Assembly (NCBI GenBank): GCA_014529385.2
Contig: CM043970.1
Location: 65,428,496-65,492,495, forward strand
Reading direction: 5' to 3'
From: Adiantum capillus-veneris
Taxonomy: Eukaryota > Streptophyta > Polypodiopsida > Polypodiales > Pteridaceae
Length of the DNA stretch: 64,000 bases
The position numbers and the translations under genes were made by a program. The notes beneath the pieces are model-generated. The model was not told the DNA's origin, did no database searches, and worked only from the letters and a program-made list of their open reading frames with translations. The stretch's first letter is position 1. The number at the start of each line of letters is the position of its first letter. Below, in pieces: positions 10,961 to 22,560 of this stretch.

Positions 10961-13102
10961 AGCTTTACAGTCTATTACTCCATATGAAGCATGGCATGAT
11001 AGAAAGACTTCTATTGAGCACATGCGTGTTTTTGGTTGTTTGGCATATGCTTTGGTGCCACAAACACAATGCAAAAAATTGGATGATAAGACTGTCAAAT
11101 GTATTTTTGTTGGTTATAGTGCTGAAAGCAAAGGTTACAGGTTGTATCATCCACAAACAAAGCGTATTTTGGTTTCACGAGATGTAGTGTTTGTGGAAGA
11201 TTTTGTTCAGCCCTTGTTGTCATGTACTACAGACAATAATGTAAGCTCACAGGACATTTATGAACTTTGTTGCGTCTTTTTAGCGGTGGAAGTTTGAATG
11301 TAAATTCTAACGAGGAAAATGTACAGCATATGGGGGTTTCCAAAAGTGTTATAGATTAGCCTATTACTAATGCAGATGTACATGATGTACTTGATGAAGA
11401 AAGGGCTGAAAATGAGCAGGCTAGAGGTATGCCAAAATGGCTGGTGCATACATTGCGTGATAGTAAATTGGATGCACCTTTGTCTAGTCGTACTCATTCA
11501 GGCTTTTGCCATGCATCTTATGCATGAGATTGTTATTCTTTGGCCGTGTCTAGCTTACATGATGTTGAGGAACCTCTGTCTTTTGATAAAGCACAGAATT
11601 CAAAAAATTGGATGGTTGCCATGCAATCAAAATATGATGCACTTATAGAAAATGACACATGGACTTTATGTGATTTGCCTCTTGGCAAAAAGGCCATTGG
11701 TACAAAGTGGGTTTACAAGTTGAAACGCGAGCCGGATGGTGAGATTGATCACCATAAGGCTCGGCTTGTTGCAAAGAGTTATGCACAACAAAAAGGCATA
11801 GATTATGAAGAGACTTTTGCTCCCACTTGCGTATGACTACTGTCTGTTTTCTATGTGCATTGGCAGCTCATTTTGGTTGGGCTGTACATCAATCAGATAT
11901 TGTTAGTGCTTTCATGAATGGTGACATATTTGAGGAAGTTTATGTAACGCAGCCTCACAATTTTGTCAAGAACGGACAAGAGGACAAAGTGTGGAGATGT
12001 AAGAAGGCTTTGTATGGGTTGAAGCAATCTCCTTGTGCTTGGTATGAGAAAGCTGGCACTCATTTGGTCAAACGAGGCTTTTGTAATAGTCCAATAGAAA
12101 GCACATTGTATGTCAAGCATGAGGGCAATGTACTTCTCATTGTTGTTCTTTACGTGGATGATTTGTTGATCACTGGTCCCAATGAGGCACATATTGCTGA
12201 ATTTAAGGCTGACTTGAATGCTACTTTCAAGATGAAAGATTTAGGGCTATTGCATCATTACTTGGGTATACAGTTTAAGCAGTGTGATGGCGGTATTGCC
12301 TTATGTCAGAAAAGTTACATAGAGACATTGCTTTGTAAGTTTGGACTTGAGGATTGCAAACCTATTGCCACTCCCATGGAAACGGGTTTGAAATTAATTC
12401 TTCATGACGCTGGTGATATTGCTGATGTCACTCTTTACCAAACCGATGTTGGATGCCTCATTTATGTATGCAACACGAGGCCGAATATTCAGTTTGCAGT
12501 CTCACAGGTCAGCAGATTTATGCATAGCCCAGGGTCTAAGCATTGGTAGGCTATCAAGAGGATTTTCCGCTACCTTAGTGACACTTTACATCTTGGCTTG
12601 TTCTATCCCAAGGGGGATAATTGCCGCCAGACTTGCATGCTTTTTTGGACTCATATTGGACTGGTTGTTTTGACACGAGTGTCCACAAGTGGTTTTTGTT
12701 TCATGCTTGGTAGTTCACATATATCATGGTTGAGCAAGAAGCAACCTATTGTGGCCTTCCAGTTGTGAGGCTGAGTACAGGGCTGTCTTCACAGCTTCAA
12801 TTGAGTGCATATGGCTTAGACGCCTTATGGCTGATTTGGGTGGTGGACAGGACACTGTTAACACTATCTACATTGACAGTCAGAGCACATTGGCAGTTGC
12901 GAGGAACCCAATTTTTCATGCTTACACAAAGCACATTGAGGTGCATTACCACTATGTCAGGGAGAGGCTCTCAACAGGAGAGATCAGCTTGGCTTATGTG
13001 CCAACACAGGACAACCTTGCAGATCTTTTCACAAAGGCATTGTCTCATGAGAAGCTCGAAGCTTTCCTCAAAGCTTTGGGCTTACTCCCCTTTGTGGGCT
13101 GA
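10961..13102 (+). pseudogene. Copia-1 integrase C-term, reverse transcriptase and RNase H
   Basis: Continuation of the polyprotein from 5197. It starts with the integrase tail (HMRVFGCLAYALVP, KCIFVGY). After an acidic spacer the RT region begins near 11600 (LPLGKKAIGTKWVYKLK) and contains HQSDIVSAFMNG and the catalytic YVDDLLITG (12151-12177). RNase H follows (SSCEAEYRAVF, IYIDSQSTLAVARNP, TKHIEVHYHYVRE) and ends at a stop at 13100-13102. Stops and frameshifts near 11297, 11530, 11834 and 12549 break the frame; the 12549 TAG replaces a glutamine codon. The enzymes would copy and integrate the element if intact. Confidence 0.94.
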
Positions 13103-13165
13103 TCATGTGCTCAGGGCATGGCACTTCCCTTTACTCATGTGCCAGCTCTCGTTCACCGCATCATT

Positions 13166-13177
13166 CCAGGGGGGATT
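13166..13177 (+). promoter_or_regulatory. Copia-1 polypurine tract
   Basis: CCAGGGGGGATT lies immediately before the 3' LTR start TGTTACC. It is the expected plus-strand primer position. Confidence 0.85.
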
Positions 13178-13403
13178 TGTTACCATATACATGTGGTAGT
13201 GATGTGTGTGAACACACTAGGACCACCGGGGCATTTTTTCCTCTTTAGGAGGTTTTTTTTCCCCGTGCATTGTATATACGCCCATCACCTAGGGCTATCT
13301 ATCTTTCCATTGCACACTAAGTAACACACTCTCAGTTGTGTGCCTTGAGCTTCCTTCATCTTCTCCAAGTTGTGTGTGTTTCTCTGCAACCCTAATTCCA
13401 ACA
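13178..13403 (+). repeat. Copia-1 3' LTR
   Basis: 226-bp LTR matching 2580-2806 with about 13 substitutions and small indels. It ends TTCCAACA and is followed by the target duplication CTCAA (13404-13408), where LINE sequence resumes. Confidence 0.95.
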
Positions 13404-16400
13404 CTCAATCTCTTTCCAAGTAGACTTTGAGATGCTTCCACCCCACGCTTCAACTCCATAAGAAGAACCAGTGTCACCAATGCATCAAAAAGGTACTTTT
13501 TGAGAACCCAACACTTAATGTTTCCCGCATTACACATGTTCTCAAATGCATAATATGCTCTCTTTCCTACTTCCAAATGACTCATAGCACATTCATGCCA
13601 CTTGTGATTGGACGGAACCTCAAGGCCAAGGTACTTAAAGCTCTCAACAACTTCAAGTGTCTCATTGTTGTACACAATGCATGGCTTCTCCTTATGGTTG
13701 GTTTTCACAAGCATAACCTTTGTTTTGGATTCATTCACAATCAGCCCACTATGCAAGCAAAAGTTCTCAAGGACAACCGTAAGCTTTTGTGCATCTTCTA
13801 AAGTGTGTGCTAGAAGCATTACATCATCCGCATACAACAAAAGCATGATTACCGCATTGCAAATAGTGACCTCTTCAATGCCTTCTTCTTGCATAAAGTT
13901 CTGAAATTCCTCTTCCCATGCACAATTGACGCATCACCTTCTCATAGATTTGAGAAACCGCAAGCATAAACTCACTTGGCACTTGGAGTTCTTCCATCCT
14001 TCTCCACAAATTGTTACATGGAATCATATCAAAGGCTTTCTTAAAGTCCACAAAACAACAATACAATCACTTGCCTTCAACCGGCTTTCCTCCATGAGAA
14101 CACGAAGAGTGACAAGATGATCAATAGTGCTATACATCGACAAAAACCTGCTTGTCCTTTTGTACCCTTGTCATTGTCTTCAACCCAATCACTCAATTTC
14201 ATCTCCATTATGCACCCAGACAACTTTGCCATAAGAGACCCAATCATTATAGTCCGGTAGTTGTTTACATTCTTTACATCCCCTCCTTTATGCAAAGGCT
14301 TAACGCAATTAGTACTCCGATCATAAGGCATACCATGTTGAAGTGCAAGGTTGAACATATCACACATCCACTCATGGGTAAAATCTCCCGTCCATTTGAT
14401 CATCTCCAGCTTGATATCTTGAAGATCTCCCGCTTTGCGAGTGGCCAACTTTTCAAGCCCATCGCATACATCCTCAATAGTAAAAAAATGAGGGCATACA
14501 TGGGAGTGAACCATAAAATGATCTTTTTTTAGAATTTGGTTGCTCATATAATTGCCTACAACGTGTGTACATATCCACAAGATTTAAATCAAAATTCTCA
14601 ACCCGCTTGCCACTCAAGTTTCTCCAAAACCTTCCACATGCACGTGCCTTTTCTTGGACTTGAGAAAGTTGTTGCTTTACTTCTCATCTTCTCTCTTCTT
14701 TTGAATCAATGCCTTGTATGTATGCAAATGACTTTGTTAGTTGTCTTTGTCCATAGTTGAATTAAGCTTTCTCAAGGACTTTCGAGCATCTTGACATTCT
14801 TTATCAAGCCACCTTTTGCATGATATGTCTTTGTTGATACCATGGAGATGCTTTATGGCAAAGCATTCTTTGGCACAAGAACAAATAACTTTCTTGAAAG
14901 CTTCCCATTTAGTTTCCACTGATGCGTCATATTGAAGCTTTGTCATCCATAACTTTTGCTCAACCATTTCAATGTACATTGGTGCCCGTTTGAAATCCAT
15001 ACATAGTGATAACTTCTCTTCCATGTGGTGGCTGAGATTATCATGCTTAGTTGCTTCTCCACATGCAAGGTCAATACATAAGGTCCGCTGTTTTGATTCT
15101 GGGGTCCATTGGACAAACATAAAACTCTTTATGCGATACATGATGGCTTCTAAGAGTACATATAGTCAATCACACTATCCCTGTTATGTTTTCTACATGT
15201 AAATCCATTGATTCTACTCCACAAAGATACACCATTGGCAATGAGCATACCTGTGACATTAGAAATGTGTAAAAGTAACTCTCCGGAGTGATCCGGCTCT
15301 TTCTCATCCATTGAAGTACGATCATACAAGTGAACTTCCTCCAACTCCCTTGAAATGTATGGCATATCAAATTGTTGAGTATCATGTTGCAATGTTTTTG
15401 TGCGAGCATTCATATCCCCAAATACAATAGCATCACCTTCGCCTCTAAAATAAGAAATATCCTCTTCTAAATAAAAAAATGATTGATCTCTATCCATGCA
15501 AGCATAAGAGGGGAATCATGATGAGGAATGTAGTAACCGGCTACAAAAATATGTGCTCTTTTTGGTGTCATAATTTTCAACCATAACGTTTGTACTTGTC
15601 ATCTTTCACAATTGATACAAAATCCTCCAATCCTTTCTTAACCATACATGCTACTCCTCCTCATTGCTTGAGATTCTTTGACCACATCATTGAATGTACA
15701 TTGTAATCCTCCAAGCCGTTAATCCTTTTGTGTATCATTCTCCCAAGTTGCAACAAGAAATACAACATCGGCTTTGCTTGTTAGTTCATCAATGCTAGCC
15801 CCCGTATTCCATGGGTATCCATTGCAATTCCAAAAGCATATTTACAATTGTAACTCGGTCTCATAGTTCGCACATCCTTATTTGCTCGAGGGACTTTCCT
15901 CCTCCTTGGGTACATTTTCTTTCTAAGAGATATCCTTGTTTTTCTTATTCTTTTCCTCATATGCCTTTCAATGCATATTTTGTTGCTCAATAGTGCGATC
16001 TTCACATACAAAACATTTTGTATCCCTCAAATAGATCCAACTATTATCAAGGATAATCTAATGGAGATGCCATTAAGGGTGGTGAGGCTGCAAGAATCTA
16101 AGCGAAAGGAGCATCTCTGAAGTTTGATATAGTTAATGCTCCTGAGAAAGGCTTACTCTCTAGCCATAGCAAGGTTGGTCCCTCTTTCATAGCTTGCCCA
16201 ATTTTGAGTCAGAGGCTTCCAAAATCGCAGGGGCTTGCCCAATTGAAAGGGTATCAGAGGCTCAATTCATGGCATGCAGGTGGTCTTCTACATCAAATAG
16301 AAAGGTGTTTTTCCCTTAGATTACAGAACTAAGAGATCCATCTCTTCTAGTGCCATCAATAGCTTGCCCTTTTAGAATAGGGTCAGAAGCATGTGTATTG

Positions 16401-16510
16401 TTAGCTTGCCCAAGTTTTGGGCTAGAGACCACTTTTGCTTGATAAAGAGAGGCTTGCCCTTTGGTTTGAGGGGCCACAAATAGAAAAATGCTCACTTGCC
16501 CAAACATTTC
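13404..16510 (-). pseudogene. LINE, 5' part: endonuclease and reverse transcriptase
   Basis: Minus-strand non-LTR retrotransposon. Reading leftward, an N-terminal region carries repeated GQA motifs (about 16505-16190). The endonuclease start WNCNGYPWNTGASIDEL lies near 15840-15790, and endonuclease GDMNA lies near 15420. The RT domain begins near 14500 (KAGDLQDIKLEMIKW), with FVDFKKAFDMIPC near 14055 and the catalytic LLLYADDVMLLAHT at about 13850-13810, then the RT thumb to 13409. The frame is broken many times. The element continues at 2579-1729 beyond Copia-1. The 5' end is uncertain: coding-like sequence reaches about 16510, and an (AC)n array starts at 16838. Confidence 0.88.
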
Positions 16511-16826
16511 AAGGTCAAAGGAGGCAACATTACGAGAACATTACTAGTTAACAATTGCAGCCTCAGGTGGAAATTCTTTGCAGTAATGGTAGCTTTCCCT
16601 CTATTTTTCGTTAAGAGGCTACAAGATGCAGGTTGACATTTGTTGCTACAGATGCATGGCATGCTTGCTTAGGAGGGTCAGAATGGCTGCAAAGGGCCTT
16701 GTGCTACTTTTTGATGATGCCCAGCCATCAAGATTCTTGTAGTAGTTTTAAGCAAGGCATGGGACAATAAGACTCTCCATTAAACCTAGCTAGAAACCAT
16801 GTAGAAATTTAAGGTGTTTCCCCATA

Positions 16827-17306
<480 letters not shown>

Positions 17307-17590
17307 TAGTTGTAGACGATTACTGAGAGGCACACATCATCATGAAAATATCAAAGGATTGTTTAAGGACACAAGCCAAATATTTCTGCCACTAAGGCTT
17401 ATTCATATGAAAGTATTTGGGACTTGTCCCAACAACTAAAAGCATGAGCAGTGGACATTGATAGCCACGTCCCTAATGGTGCATGCCAGTTAATGGATGT
17501 GGGGCTAGAAGGGCAGCCAAATACTCGTTGCACTGTCATGCTCGTTCCTAATTATATTGTAGATAGTTCTAGAGATATGATAAGCAATGT
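17307..17590 (+). repeat. Direct repeat copy 2
   Basis: Second, more diverged copy of 16948-17306, containing only one copy of the 36-bp unit. It carries the matching open frame MDIDSHVPNGACQLMD. Confidence 0.8.
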
Positions 17591-19380
17591 TGATGTCAAA
17601 AGGTTGAGCTTTAAATTATCGCGATTCATTAGGGGAAGTTTGAGGTCTCTTGCCTTTTAACGTTTAGAGAGAGAGTGCTCTAGGCCAATGAGAGGGGCTT
17701 CTGTTACAAATCTTCTTGCTTTTGATTTTCAAAAATGAATTCTCTTTGAGCTCAATAACAAGTGAATCTATAGGGGCAAGATCTTTTACAAGCTCCAAAA
17801 ATGTTTAAGCCAACATTGCAAGCAAGCAAAGTAGAGTTTCAATTTTTATGCCCATCATTGTATTTGTGGAGTTTTTTGCAAAGGTATATGAGAAACTGTC
17901 TAGAACAATGATTGGGTTAAGTGTTAAGACAATGAAGATGTATTAGAATTTGTGGATGAAGGTTGGGCTCAAAAAATAGTGAATGGAATCCTTTGAAAGT
18001 GCAATATGGCTCCATTACCTATAAATACATGATCCATACCCGAAAGTTTTTTTTTTAATAGTCGATGGCATTATGTGGGGGTGACTTGGTCATCTAGATT
18101 AAAACATGGATGATTTTAATGGGAACCCCATTTAGGACATTGATGTATAGATGAACAATGAACACCTAGCAACGTTGAAGATAAGAACCAAATGCACATT
18201 GCACCACGTGAGGCACGACTTACACAATGAGGAGATAGATTTGCCTACAGCTTTTGCTTTTACAATAGCTAGAAAGAAGATGTGTAGATAGTGCTTTCCT
18301 TATTTGTTTTATTTCTGGCTTCTTTTTGTGAGACATAATCTTACTTTTGTTTTGTTTTAATATGGCTTCCAGATCGGAAGGAGTATTGAGAAGAAATTTC
18401 TATTTCAAGAAGTGCCAGAAAGGGATAGTGCATCTTCTTCCTAAAGCATGCTCCCTATGCTAGTATTGTAGGCAAATTGTATCAATTGTAGCAGATTGAC
18501 ATTTTGTAAAATATTTCCATATCAATAACAATTACTAGTTTGGTGTAAATGTCTCTTCTTGTTGGTTTTGTTTTCCATTTGTTTAGGGTAGATGTCTCAC
18601 CTTGTTGGTTTCCATTTTCATTTGTTTGGTGGGAATGCATTATCTTGTTTGATGCCAATGTCAGGCCCTCAATATTGTCTGTTTTTTTTATGTTCAAAAC
18701 AATGAATTGCAATCTTGCCTTCACAACACTATAAATAGATAGATCAACCCGGTTTAGGGTTGTCACCGTTAGCAATAGACCAAGAGATATGGGTAAGGAG
18801 TTTGGATCCTCTTCCTCAAGTCCTATGAGAAAGAAGGAGAAGAAAAAAAAAAAGAGAAAAGCCCATGAATAGGAGAAGGTAGAGGTTGAGGTAGAAGAGA
18901 AGGAAGAGGTAGACTCTGAGCCACTTCTCATTATCTCCACTTACTAAAAAAAACTCCCCCCATGGTTGGCAAATTACTTAGGCCCTTCAGGATTAGGATT
19001 GGAAGATGGCATGGATTATGATTTGGGCCTTGACATGTTGCTGATAACACAATTCATTTAGGAAAAACATGCCGAGATAGATGCAAGGGCTGCCACAATC
19101 CAACAAAAATTGAAAGATTATATTGGGAGCTACAGAAGAGATGGAGCCAATGAAAGTTGTAGAATTTACAAGGGATGTAAGGTTACTCTTTACAAAAAAA
19201 AATATGCAATGTTCTCATCCATGAGCTTTGTGATGGGAGTTCATTTCTCAATCGTCTCTATCAGCCTTGAGGCATCCCTATTTACAAAGAGCCAAAGCAT
19301 TGGCTTAACCAAAGACTAAATAACTAAAAGGGAGCACTGGCTAAAGTATTGGACAATTACACTTACAACCTAGCCATTCC
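17591..19380. other. No recognisable gene
   Basis: AT-rich sequence with short frames only. A purine-rich stretch at 18830-18910 (GAAGAAGAG-type) gives lysine/glutamate-rich or serine-rich chance frames. The minus strand from 19380 down to about 18950 could hold decayed 3' exons of the Ulp1-like gene to the right, but I found no motif supporting that. Confidence 0.5.
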
Positions 19381-19389
19381 ATGGCGGCC

Positions 19390-20577
19390 CTCAAGAGAGC
19401 AACATCTTATCAGTGATATCAATTGCAATAAGACTCCAGTGTGAGTTGTGGCAAGACCAATAGAAATTTTCAAAAGCCTAAAAGATAAAACCCTCACACT
19501 GAGCAAGGGATGCAAAAAAACATACCTATCATGGTAGGGGAAAAGAAGGAGCTCACAAGTCTCAAAATCAATATTGGCTATTCAATTCCTTATGCCAGAA
19601 TTAGTTCTCAAAAAGTGAGAGATGGTTGGATCAACCACCTCCACTTTATGTTGGACATGTAACCTATAAGCATTCATCATAACTAATAATCATGCATCAA
19701 TAATCTAAGAAAAACACAAAGAATAGTTACTAATTATCAACAATCTACAAAAACATAGAAATAATATTTTGATGGGAAGGCAAACCTCAAGGAGGCCAAA
19801 ACAATAGTCTTTTTAAGAGTCTTCAAGAATGTCAACAAACTCCGCATCTAGGGAAATATAAGCTTTCCTTTGAAGAAGGTCATCCTCTGAAGTAAGCCAC
19901 CTTGAAGCCATTGGGATTGACACTTCTCAGCAATGAAGGAGGTTGATCTTGAATCTCCCTAAGTTCTTTTGTTTCTAGCTCCTCCCTGTCAACTTTCATC
20001 TCCTCCCCTTCTTTGACAACATCCTCCTCCTCTATGATTTCTTCAATCACCACCTCAGACTCTTTTTCCTTTTGTGATGGGTGTATGTTGAGGATGTTGA
20101 GGGTTTTCTCATCATGAAGAGGTATTGATTCAAGAATTTTGTTAAATCTATACCTTAATTTCTTCAAGATAATCATATCTTTGTCCATAAGGGTGACCCT
20201 ATGGGAGTGGGTTGCACATATGCATGCATCTTGGAAGAGCTCAATTAAAAATCCTTTAGCAACTTCCTACATACATGCCAAGGCACCTCTTATCCATCGC
20301 ATATCAATCGTAAACTGATCTTGTATTTGCATAGGAATTGCAAATGTAAGGACCTTTTGTGCCCTCCTTATCTCCCTCATACATCTCACCTTCTTATAAA
20401 AGCTTCTATTCTTTGCAAGTGTGGGATTCATTTCAACTTCCTTTTTGTCTGGTTGCTTTAAGGATGCAACACCTTTATCTCCCTTTGAGCTCACACCTTT
20501 ATCTTGTGATTTGATATCTTTTGTTGCTCCTTTGACATCTCCTGGCTTGACATCTTCACAGGTTTCAAAATTACGTA
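19390..20577 (-). pseudogene. Histone H3-like domain joined to Ulp1/C48 protease-like exons
   Basis: Minus-strand frame from about 20577. A lysine-rich tail (about 60 residues) leads into a histone H3-like region at about 20380-20140: REIRRAQK, then DMRWIRGALACM, EVAKGFLIELFQDACICATH, HRVTLMDKDM. These align with H3 REIR..QK, A..ALQEA, LF.D...CA.H and RVT.M.KD. One TAG (20267-20269) sits where a glutamine is expected. A glutamate-rich linker follows (20100-19960), then a frameshift near 19905 and exon-like segments with GT/AG borders. The last, about 19483-19395, reads FYWSCHNSHWSLIAIDITDK, resembling the catalytic His-Trp region of Ulp1-type SUMO proteases; the catalytic Cys part was not found. 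The H3 likeness is strong in pattern but low in identity. It is not a normal H3 gene and is now broken. Confidence 0.65.
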
Positions 20578-20847
20578 GTGTCTCCCTTGCATGAAATTGG
20601 TTTAGTCGGATGCTTGCCCAGCTACTCTATTTGAGCGCAAGGGAGACACAATTTGCCAAAAAAAAAAGTTTCCCCCTTGCATGAAAATAGACTAGTCAGC
20701 CGGCTACACTATTTTCATGTAAGAGAGACACAAGTTGTAAAAAAAATTAATAAAGATATTTGCAAAAGATTTGTGAGAGATATGTAGATGTGTCTCCCTT
20801 GCATGAAATATGACTACTTAATTTCCGTACAAGGGAGACACATCTAC
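20578..20847. repeat. Cluster of three related hairpins (arms TGTCTCCCTTG)
   Basis: Three inverted repeats share the same arm. Hairpin 1 is 20578-20649 (GTGTCTCCCTTGC / GCAAGGGAGACAC). Hairpin 2 is about 20669-20731 (CTTGCATGAAAATAG / CTATTTTCATGTAAG). Hairpin 3 is 20784-20847, with perfect 18-bp arms starting GTAGATGTGTCTCCC. The loops contain ATGAAAT...GACTA-like sequence. They lie directly upstream of the minus-strand H3-like frame. They could be miniature elements, transposase-binding subterminal repeats, or hairpin-RNA sources. Confidence 0.85.
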
Positions 20848-21900
20848 AAATCCAAAAGCTTACTAAGGAAAATATTGAATAGTAGTTACTTTCAATGTAG
20901 GATCTGATGCTTTGAATATGATATTGAATAATAGATACACCTAGTGCACAAAATTTGCTTCAAATTGAGCTTTTGAAGCATACACATGAATATGTTGTTG
21001 TTGAAAATTGTGTGCTATCCAAAAATGGTGGAATAAATGGTGCAGAGAGGAAGAAGGAGTCGCTGAAAGAAAATCTCCAGAAAAAATAGTGGAAAATGTT
21101 GTTTGAACTTTTCTATATACAGTAGTGCACAATAATCTAGGTAAAATTTGATTTGGCACAAGTTTATGATGCATGGATTTGATTGTTTGGTAGGCAAGAT
21201 TTGATTTGGCACAAATTACGGTGCATGGATTTGACCTTTTTGCATGGATTTGATCATTGTGCACAAATATTGAGGTGCATTATTGACATACTATATATAG
21301 CTACAAATTCTTATAAATGTCATTTTTGGTAAAAGTTTTGAGTGGGACTCAAAACTCAAAATGATGCTTAGGAAGCACACACGTTCATTTTTCTCTTGAT
21401 TTTTTTAAAAGTCAAAATCTTTATAATGCATTTTTCTTCAAATGCTTTTTTTCAAAGATGTATCCTCCCTAAGTAATTTCCTAAGGTTAGAACATGCCTT
21501 TGACAACAGAAAACTTTGTACACTTTAATGATATTTTTAAAGCATGTAATTTAATAAAGATTACAAGTTCCAAGAAATTGGTATTACTCCTAGATGATTG
21601 GAAGAAGGTCATAACTCTTGTGAGTGGCATGTAAAGCATGGTTGTAAGCTTGTGATTGAAGAAATTGCATTTTTTCTCTTTTTAAGTCTTATAGCAATAG
21701 AGGAAGGAGAGTCCAGACTCCTACAAATCACAACGTCTATGAATGACCAAGATATTGAGGAAACACATGAAGATTTTAGAGAAAAAATGGAGAATCTCCA
21801 AAGCAAAAAAAACTTGGATGTAGCACACTTCAAGGCAAGGAACATCACCAAGGTAGAGGAGTCCATTCATATTCCAGAGGAACTACTTGATACCTTGTTG
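20848..21900. other. No recognised gene
   Basis: AT-rich sequence. A short diverged tandem duplication occurs near 21140-21250 (TTTGATTTGGCACAA twice). An open frame at 21598-21951 on the plus strand looks codon-like (SMNDQDIEETHEDFREKMEN) but matches nothing I recognise. Confidence 0.4.
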
Positions 21901-22163
21901 TATACTTTGGCACTATGGCTAGTTATGTCCTTGCCTTTGCTAGTGACATAGGCAAGCAGTTACAAGGTTACAAAAGTCAAGAATACTTGAAGTGGAGAGG
22001 AAAAAATGAAAAGCTTGATGTTGGCTTAAGCAACCACAATTGATCCTTGTATTATTCCCTAGTTGCTGCCTTGCCTCTCTCTAGTGGAAAGCCGCTGTAA
22101 AAATATTTCACTTGCAGATGACCTGCATCTTTCTTTTTTGTATACTCCTCCGTATAGATATAC
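21901..22163 (+). repeat. Direct repeat copy A (about 260 bp)
   Basis: From ATACTTTGGCACTATGGCTAG to the block GTATACTCCTCCGTATAGAT. It recurs at 22310-22560 with about 10% differences. The right-hand copy abuts the end of the minus-strand gene at 22530, so the duplication probably involves that gene's 3' flank. Confidence 0.85.
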
Positions 22164-22309
22164 CACTTTCCCCATACTTGCACTACTAGCTCTTTCAAGG
22201 GTGATAGGTTCACATCCAATATGACATGGAGTGGAAAAAATCATAGCTCTTGAAAAGCAAGAAGCCATTAGAGATTTTGGACTTGCTTCACGATTTATGG
22301 GCTCAAGAA

Positions 22310-22560
22310 ATACTTTGGCACTATGGCTAGTTACATCCTTGCTTCTTTTTGTGACTTAGAGGTTACAAGAAGCAAGAATACTTGAAGTGGAGGGGAAAAA
22401 ATGAAAAGCATGGCGTTGGCTTAAGAAACCACAACTAATCCTTGTATTATTCCCCATTTGCTGCCTTGCCTCTCTCTAGTGGAAAGCCATTGTAAAAATC
22501 TTTCACTTGCAGATGACTTGCATCTTTCTTTATTGTATACTCCTCCATATAGCTATACCA
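22310..22560 (+). repeat. Direct repeat copy B
   Basis: Second copy of 21901-22163, including TTGCTGCCTTGCCTCTCTC and the paired blocks on either side. The spacing between copies is about 400 bp. Confidence 0.85.

Larger units (their letters stand above)
2580..13403 (+). mobile_element. Copia-1: Ty1/copia LTR retrotransposon with nested insertion
   Basis: Complete LTR retrotransposon bounded by TG...CA LTRs (2580-2806 and 13178-13403) and an exact CTCAA target duplication. The primer site is complementary to initiator tRNA-Met and a purine tract precedes the 3' LTR. The domain order protease, integrase, RT, RNase H is Ty1/copia. It inserted into a minus-strand LINE and was later split inside its integrase region by the minus-strand element at 5198-10955. 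By eye the two LTRs differ at about 13 of 226 positions (about 6%). The coding region has several stops and frameshifts, so it is not autonomous now. Confidence 0.95.

Noticed and set aside
16199-16208. CAATTTTGAG matches 1651-1660 and could be the LINE target duplication
   Set aside because: The match lies inside the stretch with repeated GQA motifs that seems to belong to the LINE itself, so the 5' boundary is probably further right; a chance 10-bp match is possible in AT-rich DNA.
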